This document shows, piece after piece, positions 33,596 through 40,156 of a DNA stretch of 45,024 nucleotides (position 1 is the stretch's first letter; each line of letters opens with the position of its first letter). The DNA lies in the NCBI GenBank assembly GCA_035552775.1, contig DASZKW010000012.1:1-45024 (forward strand). Direction: 5' to 3'. The position numbers and the translations under genes are program-made. The notes beneath the pieces are model-generated. The model saw only the letters and a program-made list of their open reading frames with translations, was not told the DNA's origin and searched no databases. Source of the DNA: DASZKW01 sp035552775 (GTDB lineage: Bacteria > Actinomycetota > Acidimicrobiia > Acidimicrobiales > Palsa-688).

Positions 33596-34053
33596 GCGTA
33601 GCGGTGGCTGAACCGGCTTGGCAGTCGAGCACCGACGAAGCTGCGCAGCAGCCGGAGACGGCGGCTGGTGACGAGGACCACGGCATAGGGACCGGACTCG
33701 GTGCTCGGCGCCGCGCTGACCTGGCCGGCGCCGAACGATCCCCGGAATGCGAAAGCGCACACCTCGGTGTCGGTGGGCAGCACCGATATGTGAAGACGGC
33801 TCTCGACGTAGTCGGCGGGGATGCGCTGCACGCCCTGGAAGCGCGCCTTGGAGTCGTGTATGGCAGCCTTGGCGGTGGGCAGGGCGCGGAAGCATGCGCT
33901 CACCGCCCCATTGTTGATCGGGGCGGGGGTGACGCTGCAGCCGGCGCCCAGGGCGGCCGCTGCGCATATCACGGCGACGACCTTGCTCGGCGTGGCGCGC
34001 CAGCCGGCTCGACGCAGGCGCCCGGCGCTGGCAGCGGGCCGGGGGCGCCTCAT
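33592..34053 (-). CDS. Small secreted or lipoprotein candidate
   Basis: A 153-residue protein I do not recognise. It begins with a basic N-terminus (MRRPRPAASAGRLRRAGW), then a hydrophobic stretch KVVAVICAAAALGAGC ending in a Cys that could be the lipidated residue, though the lipobox LGAGC has Gly at -3 rather than the usual Leu, so it is imperfect. The mature part includes FRALPTAKAAIHDSKARFQG and three cysteines in all. ATG at 34053 overlaps the flippase-like gene stop as ATGA, and its own stop overlaps the methyltransferase start as GTGA. A much longer frame (to 35775) on this strand is only antisense. Confidence 0.72.
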   Translation of the reverse strand: MRRPRPAASAGRLRRAGWRATPSKVVAVICAAAALGAGCSVTPAPINNGAVSACFRALPTAKAAIHDSKARFQGVQRIPADYVESRLHISVLPTDTEVCAFAFRGSFGAGQVSAAPSTESGPYAVVLVTSRRLRLLRSFVGARLPSRFSHRYA

Positions 34054-35165
34054 GCCGCGCCTCCTTCGGGGACAGCGGCGGCCAGGGGCTCGGCCGACGC
34101 CTTGACCGCGTGGCGCCGCCCCTTCAGCGCGATGACCGCCCATGCACCCCATCCCACTGGCAGCATCAGCCAGTAGTTGAGGACCCGGTAGACGAGCACG
34201 GCGGCGACCGTCGACGCCTGGCCTCCCCCGAAGGCGACCAGGGCTACGGTGAGGCTGCCCTCCACCACGCCGAGGCCACCGGGGGTGATGGGAAGGTTGG
34301 TTGCCAACTGGGCGGCTGTGTATGCGAGTAGCAGCCCGTCCCAGGGCACGCCGGCGCCGACCGCGAGGAACGAGATGGTGAGGCACGCCAGGTCGGCCAG
34401 CCAGTTGCCCATGGCGAAGCACGTCGCCCAAGCCCACTGACGCTTTGACGGTGCCACGCGGCTCATGCGTTCGATGGCGCCGGCAACGACCTCGTGCGCG
34501 TCGCCCGCGGGGCGGTGCAGGAACCGCTGGCTGAGGCGGACCAGCCGCACGGCGTGGGCTATGAGGAAGGTGCGCTTGGCCCACGCCGCCACCACCACGG
34601 CGGCTACGACGGTCACCCCGACGATGGCGCCCACCAGGTCCAAGGCGCTCCCCGTGCTGGCCGCCATGGCGAGCCCGATGGCGGCCAGGGCAGCCAGACT
34701 GACGAGGGTCACCCCCGCCATGGCGACAACCACCCAAGCGGCGAGCACCTCGTCGGCTCCCCAGCGCCGGTACTGGCGGTACGAGTAGGCGGCGGACAGG
34801 ACCACCCCTGCGGGCAGGCTGTTTTGGATGGCGTTGCCGGCGACGGTGATCCCGGTCATGGATGCCATCGGGATCGCCACGTTCCCGGCGCCGAGCAGGC
34901 GGCGCTGCATCGCCGCGAACGACATGTAGGAGAGAGCCTCGGCGACGGCGGCGACGACCGCCCATTCCCACCGCAGGTGCAGGAGGTACTGGCTGGCCCC
35001 CGACAGCTCGTCGCTCTTTCCCGTCACCGCCCACACGGCGAGGCCGGCGACGCCCAGGCCGAGGACGTAGCGCAGCCACTTCCACGACCGGCCGAGCGCG
35101 CCGGCGCTCGGGCGTATGACCGGGGGGTCGGGCGGGAACGGCGGGTGACCAGGCGTGGACGCCAT
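34050..35165 (-). CDS. Flippase-like membrane protein (LPG synthase TM / UPF0104 family)
   Basis: A 371-residue polytopic protein with about eight membrane spans (for example WLRYVLGLGVAGLAVWAV and WAVVAAVAEALSYMSFAAM). The family mark NLPITPGGLGVVEGSLTVAL is followed by AVLVYRVLNYWLMLPVGW, as in lysylphosphatidylglycerol synthase transmembrane domains and UPF0104 proteins of the YbhN type. No soluble catalytic domain is attached, so it may move a lipid across the membrane. ATG at 35165 is preferred over the GTG at 35195. It starts the three-gene operon with the lipoprotein candidate and the DNA methyltransferase, 57 bp after the relaxase stop, so it could be in the relaxase transcript. Confidence 0.86.
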   Translation of the reverse strand: MASTPGHPPFPPDPPVIRPSAGALGRSWKWLRYVLGLGVAGLAVWAVTGKSDELSGASQYLLHLRWEWAVVAAVAEALSYMSFAAMQRRLLGAGNVAIPMASMTGITVAGNAIQNSLPAGVVLSAAYSYRQYRRWGADEVLAAWVVVAMAGVTLVSLAALAAIGLAMAASTGSALDLVGAIVGVTVVAAVVVAAWAKRTFLIAHAVRLVRLSQRFLHRPAGDAHEVVAGAIERMSRVAPSKRQWAWATCFAMGNWLADLACLTISFLAVGAGVPWDGLLLAYTAAQLATNLPITPGGLGVVEGSLTVALVAFGGGQASTVAAVLVYRVLNYWLMLPVGWGAWAVIALKGRRHAVKASAEPLAAAVPEGGAA

Positions 35166-35221
35166 GATCGCACTCGGGGAGGGCCAAGGTGCCACATCCC
35201 CACGTCGGGGCGATACTCGCG

Positions 35222-38200
35222 CTACAAGCCGATGCCCTGCTCCGCCCTAGGTGGGTGGCGGCCGGGTTGGGGGCCGTCGTGGCCGGGTGGGGGGCGGTCG
35301 TGGCCGGGTTGGGGGCGGTCGTGGGCGGGTTGGTCGCATTCTGGGGACGCAAACCAGGACGATGTCCTGGTTTTTGTCCCGAGAACGAGCAAATTGGGGC
35401 CGGGCGGGTCGCGGGCAGGGGTGCGGTCGAGTTCGACGACGGGCACGCCGGCGCGGGCCAGGCAGGCCAGCCCGTCGGTACGGGCCTCGATTGCTCGTCC
35501 CAGGTCGTCCCAGCGAAGCAGATCCTCCCTGTGGGCACCCACCCACTGGTCGAGGCGGGCGGCCGCGGCACCGAGGCGCTCTTCTTCAGCATCGAGCCGG
35601 CCCGCCGCGAGATCCGGCGGCTCAGCGGTCGAGGCACCCCGGCCGGTGAGGGCGCGGCGCGCGGCCAGCCAAGCGCGATCCTCGGCCAGGCGACGAAGAT
35701 CGTCGCGGGGGTCGGGGGGGAGCGATTCGCGCAGGCGCCTGGCAAGTGCGCCGCGTTCCGCTCCCAGTTCGCCAAGTGAGCGGTCGACCGGGAGCCCCGA
35801 ACGCCCCTCCTCCTTCCACCCGATCCGAGGATCGGCCTCCCCGCTGAGCGGTGCCGGGCCGGCGCGCGGCGTTACCGGGCCAGACAGCGGTGGTGGCCCG
35901 GCGAGCGGCGTTACCGGGCCGGACAGCGGTGGTGGCCCGGCGAGCGGCGCTGCGAGGCTGGCGACGAGGCCACTCAAGCGATCTGCGGGCGCCGGAGGGT
36001 CCCGCCGGCGTGCGCCGGCGACCAGCCAGGCGCCAACCACACGGTCACGGTGCTGTCCCAGGCGGTGGGGGTCGCCGAGGACAAGCAGATCGGGGCCGAT
36101 CGGGCGGAGCAGGGCCGGCGTGGTGGCGTAGCCATACCCGATGGCGCCCGGCGGAGTTGAAGCGCCGAGCTCCTGGACGGTCCCGCCGGCCCAGCGCACC
36201 TGCGCACGGATCTGTGGCGGCGCCCCCACCACGACGACGCGACCGAGCGTGCCGGCGGCGACCGGTCCCCGACGCAGCGCCATCACCCGGTCGCCGGTCT
36301 GTAGGACGAGTCCGCCAACCGCGACGGGGGGACCGTCGATCGCGGTGGTGGTCGCCAGGTGCCTACGGGCCGCTTCGTTGAGGGCGACCACCTCTGCGGG
36401 TCCGGGCGCAACCATGAGCGGCAGAGCGACCGCCTCCGCGGGCTGGGGCGTGGTGGCCATCGACACGGCGGCCGCCTCTGTGCGACCGGGCGCGAGCGTC
36501 GACCGTAGAGCGGCTGGACGGTCGTGGGGGCTCGAGTCCGACGAGGTGGCGGGCGAGGTGGCTGGCGAGGTGGCTGGCGAGGTGGCGGGCGAGGTGGCGG
36601 GTACGGTCACGGATCGGGTGCGGGGTCTGGCGGCGGGATGGGCGGACCAGGCGGCGACCAGATGGGCGACGGCGTCCTGGCCGCTGAGAGCCACCGACAG
36701 CACCGGCGAGGAGACGTCCGACGAGGCCCACGGCCAAACCCGTCCCGAGCTCGCCGGGTCGGCGCCGGCAGACCGCCCCTGGATGACGGGGTTCGCGGCT
36801 GCCGATACGTCCGGTCGCGGACCGGGGTCGACACGGCCGAGGGTGGTGGCGATGCCGGCGAGTGCTGCACTGCGAGGCACCCGGCGAGGGGGTGAGGACC
36901 CTCCCTCCACCAGCACCACCTTGTCACCATCCGCAGCAGCAGCCGCGAGCAGGGCGCCGAGCTCAGGGGTCGCCAGCCGGTCGGCTCGGTCGACGACGAG
37001 GACTGTAGGGGTGGCGCTCCCCGGTCCGGCCGGTTCGAGTCCTGTCAGTGCCGCCCAGCGCGCCGCCGCGGTCGCCGAGGCTGCCACCACCATTACCTTG
37101 TGCCCCGCCTCCTGCCATGACCGGCGGGCGGCGTCGACTACTGCGGCTTGCGCGAGCAGGGGCGCTCTCGACGGCGGGACGTCTCCTGCCCTAAGAACCT
37201 CGACACCGTCACCGGAGGAGACCAACCTCACGGCCGCCATCGGGATGCCGCTGCTTATGCAGGACCGCATGACGAGGCCGGCACCGCACCCTGCCCGTGC
37301 GGCGGCGGCTGCGATCACCGCAGCGTCGGCTTGCGCGGCGCGGGTTGACACAAAGGTCCCCCCGCCCCCCGGACGGCCCCGGGCACAGACGGCGCGGACC
37401 CAGTCCTCGGCGGCCTGGGGGCTCATTCCGGCCGGTGCCACAGACGCAAGGGCGGGTAACACGTCGGCAGGGCGGAACCTCGAACCGGCCGCCAGCAGCT
37501 CGGCCTCGACGTCCGCCAACGTAGGCACCTCCGGGGTGGGAGCCGCCGCCGCTGCCCGCTCGAGGAGGAGGCAGGCGTCGGCATTGGTGAAGCCTGCCGA
37601 TGCCACCCGTTGAAGCCAAGGGCCTGGTGAAGCCGCCGAACGGGTACGCCGGCGTCCCACCTCACGTGCCGCCTCCCCCCGGCGATCGCCGGCGTCGGCC
37701 AGCAGCTGGGCCCGCCGGGTGCTGGCGGCGTCGATCGCCTCCCGGGGGACACCAGCTACGTCACCGGCGCCCCCCTGGCGGACCTGCCAGCGTAGGGCCA
37801 GTCCCGAACGGGCGACCTCGTGGCGCAGGGCGAGGTGATAGACGGCGCCGGCCGCCCTTGCGTGCCACCACAGGGACCGGCCATGGACGGCGGACCAGCG
37901 TCCGTCCGCCTCGGTGAGGTTGGCGATCACCACGTGTGTGTGCAGATGGGGGTCACCTGCCGCGCTCGAGGCGTGGCGGTATTCGACGGCTACCAGGCCA
38001 ACGCCGGTCACGGTTCCAGAAGGCCTCCAGGTGAATGTGGCGTGGCGCTCGAGATATTCGACGGCGGCGGCCGCCGCGGAGGAGTGCGCGTCCACGATTC
38101 GACGGCCGTCCTCGTCGCCGGCCAGGCCGGCCAGGAGCGAGACGGACTTGGGCGCGGCGACGACGAGTTCCCAGCCTGGACGGCGCCGGGTCCGGGTCCC

Positions 38201-38383
38201 GTTGACGATCCACTGCCCGGACGTGGGATGCCTCCCCCCGAGCACGTCGGCCAACTGGCGCTCAGTCACCTCGGTGCCGGGCTCCAGGCCGAGGGCCGTG
38301 GCGCCGGTCCCCATCCATCTCCCGGGGTCACCGCCTCCGTGGTACGCCGCCCGGCTCATCCCCACGGCTTGGACGCTCAGCAT
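35222..38383 (-). CDS. MobF-type conjugative relaxase with decayed helicase domain
   Basis: A 1053-residue relaxase. Residues 1-200 are the HUH nicking domain: MLSVQAVGMSRAAYHG with the candidate catalytic Tyr14, WELVVAAPKSVSLLAGL, and the metal-binding histidine triad HLHTHVVIAN (146-155). Residues 395-500 match the RecD-like helicase region of TrwC/TraA in layout (WQEAGHKVMVVAASATAAARW), but no Walker A is present, and the Walker B is VLVVDRADRL in place of VVDEA. The motif VI area reads YGYATTPALLRP, without the usual HKAQG. The C-terminal third is Pro/Arg rich with tandem repeats. The ORF is open to 38557; the ATG at 38383 is the family start. It is divergent from the type IV secretion operon. 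Confidence 0.88.
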   Translation of the reverse strand: MLSVQAVGMSRAAYHGGGDPGRWMGTGATALGLEPGTEVTERQLADVLGGRHPTSGQWIVNGTRTRRRPGWELVVAAPKSVSLLAGLAGDEDGRRIVDAHSSAAAAAVEYLERHATFTWRPSGTVTGVGLVAVEYRHASSAAGDPHLHTHVVIANLTEADGRWSAVHGRSLWWHARAAGAVYHLALRHEVARSGLALRWQVRQGGAGDVAGVPREAIDAASTRRAQLLADAGDRRGEAAREVGRRRTRSAASPGPWLQRVASAGFTNADACLLLERAAAAAPTPEVPTLADVEAELLAAGSRFRPADVLPALASVAPAGMSPQAAEDWVRAVCARGRPGGGGTFVSTRAAQADAAVIAAAAARAGCGAGLVMRSCISSGIPMAAVRLVSSGDGVEVLRAGDVPPSRAPLLAQAAVVDAARRSWQEAGHKVMVVAASATAAARWAALTGLEPAGPGSATPTVLVVDRADRLATPELGALLAAAAADGDKVVLVEGGSSPPRRVPRSAALAGIATTLGRVDPGPRPDVSAAANPVIQGRSAGADPASSGRVWPWASSDVSSPVLSVALSGQDAVAHLVAAWSAHPAARPRTRSVTVPATSPATSPATSPATSPATSSDSSPHDRPAALRSTLAPGRTEAAAVSMATTPQPAEAVALPLMVAPGPAEVVALNEAARRHLATTTAIDGPPVAVGGLVLQTGDRVMALRRGPVAAGTLGRVVVVGAPPQIRAQVRWAGGTVQELGASTPPGAIGYGYATTPALLRPIGPDLLVLGDPHRLGQHRDRVVGAWLVAGARRRDPPAPADRLSGLVASLAAPLAGPPPLSGPVTPLAGPPPLSGPVTPRAGPAPLSGEADPRIGWKEEGRSGLPVDRSLGELGAERGALARRLRESLPPDPRDDLRRLAEDRAWLAARRALTGRGASTAEPPDLAAGRLDAEEERLGAAAARLDQWVGAHREDLLRWDDLGRAIEARTDGLACLARAGVPVVELDRTPARDPPGPNLLVLGTKTRTSSWFASPECDQPAHDRPQPGHDRPPPGHDGPQPGRHPPRAEQGIGL
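35260..35343. repeat. 21-bp tandem repeat at the relaxase 3' end
   Basis: Three near-perfect 21-bp copies (35260-35280, 35281-35301, 35302-35322) of a unit beginning GGCCGGGTTGGGGGC, and a decayed fourth at 35323-35343. Read on the minus strand the copies give the 7-residue pattern RPQPGHD / RPPPGHD / GPQPGRH near the relaxase C-terminus. The array abuts the palindrome at 35344. Confidence 0.85.
35344..35380. repeat. 37-bp near-perfect palindrome inside the relaxase 3' end
   Basis: Two 17-bp arms match at 15 of 17 positions around a 3-base centre. The inner arms are ACCAGGAC-GAT-GTCCTGGT (35353-35371), followed on the plus strand by TTTT, and the outer ends are GGGAC and GTCCC. On either strand it can form a strong hairpin. 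It is base-composition unlike the surroundings and reads through in frame as part of the relaxase (LGTKTRTSSWF). It could be a mobile palindromic repeat. Confidence 0.85.
35862..35948. repeat. 39-bp tandem repeat in the relaxase gene
   Basis: Two 39-bp copies (35862-35900 and 35901-35939) differ at two positions and a third is truncated after nine bases. They encode a 13-residue unit PLAGPPPLSGPVT, in frame on the minus strand. It marks a flexible linker in the C-terminal third of the protein. Confidence 0.85.
36543..36602. repeat. Five copies of a 12-bp repeat in the relaxase gene
   Basis: Five units of GAGGTGGCGGGC (with a T/G variant in the middle) lie end to end. On the minus strand they give the four-residue unit PATS repeated, within a Ser/Thr/Pro linker. 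Length change would add or remove whole four-residue units and leave the frame intact. Confidence 0.9.
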
Positions 38384-38480
38384 CGTGCCAAGGAAAATAA
38401 AGCGCTTGCCATACCATGAGATTGTATGAAAAACTAAGAGATGTGACGGACCGGCGTCACCCAGAACCCGGAGGTGCACA
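38384..38480. promoter_or_regulatory. Divergent promoter region and oriT candidate
   Basis: The 97-bp gap between the relaxase and the secretion operon is AT-rich compared with the surroundings. It contains two inverted repeats: CATAC (38410-38414) with GTATG (38424-38428), and GTGACG (38443-38448) with CGTCAC (38455-38460). Relaxases nick near such dyads, and oriT is often beside the relaxase gene. A GGAGGTG at 38470-38476 is the ribosome site of the first plus-strand gene. No experiment or family match supports oriT here. Confidence 0.45.
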
Positions 38481-38834
38481 TTGCTCGCCACGCTTCTCAC
38501 CGCTTGGGCCACGGGTCTGGCTTCGGCAGCCAAGCCCCCCGCGGCCACCACCACCACCTTGCAGCTCCCCGGGGCCCCCGACCCGACTCAGCTGCTCGGA
38601 TCGGGCACCCTGTCGAGCCTGACAAATGGCGTGGAGGGCTGGGCGCTCATCGCCGCCGTCGTCGGAGTTGTCGTCGGCGCCATCATGTGGGCCTTCGGTC
38701 ACTACTCCCAGAATTTCCAGCAGGCTTACAACGGCCGCCGGGGGGTGCTGGTATCAGGGCTGGCGGCACTCCTCATCGGCGGGGCCCCCCACCTCATTCA
38801 GTTCTTCCAGCACCAGGGGACGGGACTCCATTGA
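38481..38834 (+). CDS. Small membrane protein of the secretion locus (DUF6112-like, pilin-like)
   Basis: A 117-residue protein with an N-terminal hydrophobic leader (MLATLLTAWATGLASA) and two central spans, ALIAAVVGVVVGAIMWAFG and GVLVSGLAALLIGGAP. A polar loop between them has HYSQNFQQAYNGRRG. This layout is that of VirB2/TrbC-like subunits and of the small membrane protein next to SCO6881 in actinobacterial conjugation clusters. TTG at 38481 follows GGAGGTG with a 4-base gap, which decides the start. Its stop overlaps the next gene's TTG as TTGA. First gene of the five-gene operon. Confidence 0.82.
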   Translation: MLATLLTAWATGLASAAKPPAATTTTLQLPGAPDPTQLLGSGTLSSLTNGVEGWALIAAVVGVVVGAIMWAFGHYSQNFQQAYNGRRGVLVSGLAALLIGGAPHLIQFFQHQGTGLH

Positions 38835-40156
38835 TCGGCGCCTTCTCACCCATACCGGGGATCCCCCTCGGCCCGTTGTCGCCCTTCGCCGGGTTGGGCG
38901 GAGCGCTCGGCAACGCAGCGGCGAGCGCTGTACTCGACGGGTTCAGCTCCTGGTTGGCGGCCGGCGCCGGCGCGCTGGTCAAGCTTGTCGGCTCCCTCAT
39001 CTCGACAACGGCCCCGAGTCTCGATGCCAAGTGGTTCGTCGACGGGCTCGAGTCGATGGTCGGGATCGCCGCGGTGGTGATGGCGCCGTTGCTGTTCGCG
39101 GCCTCGATCGGCGCCATCATCCATCAGGACATGAAGCGGCTGGCGCGCACGTGGGGGGTAGCCCTGCCCGTTGCCGTGATAGTCGGCATGGCCGCCATCC
39201 CCGTCACCAGCGAGGCGCTCGCTGTCACCGACGCTCTCTCCAACCTGGTCCGCCAGGGCCTCCAGCCCCACCTGACCACCACCTTGGACCGGCTCGGGGC
39301 CGGCGTGGCGGCGTCTGGCAGTCCGTTTCTCGCCACCATCGTGGCGATGGTGGTGATTGTCGGGGGGCTCCTTCTATGGCTCGAGCTGTTGCTGCGTTCG
39401 GCCGCGATCTACGTCGTCGTGTTCTTCTTCCCCTTAGCCCTGGCCGGACTGGTCTGGCCGGCGACCGCCCACTGGACCAAGCGCATGGTCGAGCTCTTGG
39501 TGGCGCTGATCCTTTCCAAGTTCGTGATAGTCGCCGCCTTGTCTCTCGCGGTAGGGGCCGTCGGGACGGCACGCCAGGCCGGCCAGGTCATTGCCGGCGG
39601 GGCGGTGCTGTTGATGGCTGGGTTCGCTCCGTTCATCCTCCTGCGTCTGGCGCCCATGGTGGAAGCAGCCACCATCGGACATCTCGAAGGCGCCTCACGC
39701 CGGCCGTTTGGCGCGGCCCGAAGCACGGCGTCGGCAGCGCTGGCAGCCCCCCACAATCCCGCCGTCGCACTCCTCGCAGCCGGCCGCGGTGGGGCAGCGT
39801 CCATCGACGAGCGCACCGTCGGCGTCCGTGACATGAGGTCCAACGGTGGTGAACTGGAACGGGACGAAGCAGCAGCAGCAGCACGCTCTTCGCCGGCGCC
39901 AGCACGGTCTTCGTTGGCTGGCACCCCAGGCCGACCTTCGCCCGGGGGTGCGGTCCCCCCACCAGAGCGGACGCCGGCCGGCACCGCGCAGGGAACCGGC
40001 GTGGGCGACAGCGCTGCCCACGACGCCGCCGGGCGGCCAGATGGCGCCCCGGTGCAGTCGTCGTCGCCTTCCGTCGCACCGGCGAAGTCGTTGACGGCCG
40101 GCGCCGGCTTCTCGCCCGTGGGCGACGGACAGTCCGGAGGTGAGGATGCGCGCTGA
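38831..40156 (+). CDS. TrbL/VirB6-like polytopic membrane protein (SCO6881-like)
   Basis: A protein of about 441 residues with six or more membrane spans in its first 300 residues (for example VGIAAVVMAPLLFAASIGAI, VAVIVGMAAIPV, SAAIYVVVFFFPLALAGL), and a 130-residue Ala/Pro/Ser-rich cytoplasmic tail after LLAAGRGGAAS. WPATAHWTKRMVELLVAL is typical of the TrbL/VirB6 family that forms the inner-membrane channel base. The frame opens at 38474, but the earlier residues are antisense or shadow sequence; a TTG at 38831 overlaps the upstream stop as TTGA. The tail may contact the ATPases of the system. Confidence 0.85.
   Translation: MIGAFSPIPGIPLGPLSPFAGLGGALGNAAASAVLDGFSSWLAAGAGALVKLVGSLISTTAPSLDAKWFVDGLESMVGIAAVVMAPLLFAASIGAIIHQDMKRLARTWGVALPVAVIVGMAAIPVTSEALAVTDALSNLVRQGLQPHLTTTLDRLGAGVAASGSPFLATIVAMVVIVGGLLLWLELLLRSAAIYVVVFFFPLALAGLVWPATAHWTKRMVELLVALILSKFVIVAALSLAVGAVGTARQAGQVIAGGAVLLMAGFAPFILLRLAPMVEAATIGHLEGASRRPFGAARSTASAALAAPHNPAVALLAAGRGGAASIDERTVGVRDMRSNGGELERDEAAAAARSSPAPARSSLAGTPGRPSPGGAVPPPERTPAGTAQGTGVGDSAAHDAAGRPDGAPVQSSSPSVAPAKSLTAGAGFSPVGDGQSGGEDAR

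Noticed and set aside
34050..35165. Full lysylphosphatidylglycerol synthase (MprF)
   Set aside because: Only the membrane domain is present; the soluble lysyl-transfer domain is missing.
35353..35375. Intrinsic terminator on the plus strand
   Set aside because: Hairpin and T run fit well, but no plus-strand gene ends there; it is better treated as a palindromic repeat within the relaxase gene.
33592..35775. A 727-codon minus-strand frame from 35775
   Set aside because: Most of it is out-of-frame shadow of the flippase-like gene and of the relaxase end; only the last 153 codons (from 34053) look like a protein.
35260..36602. CRISPR-like array
   Set aside because: Repeats have no unique spacers between them and are in-frame coding repeats; no cas genes are nearby.
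36141..37613. A 490-codon plus-strand frame opposite the relaxase
   Set aside because: It is antisense to the long relaxase gene and shows no motif; long antisense frames are common in high-GC DNA.
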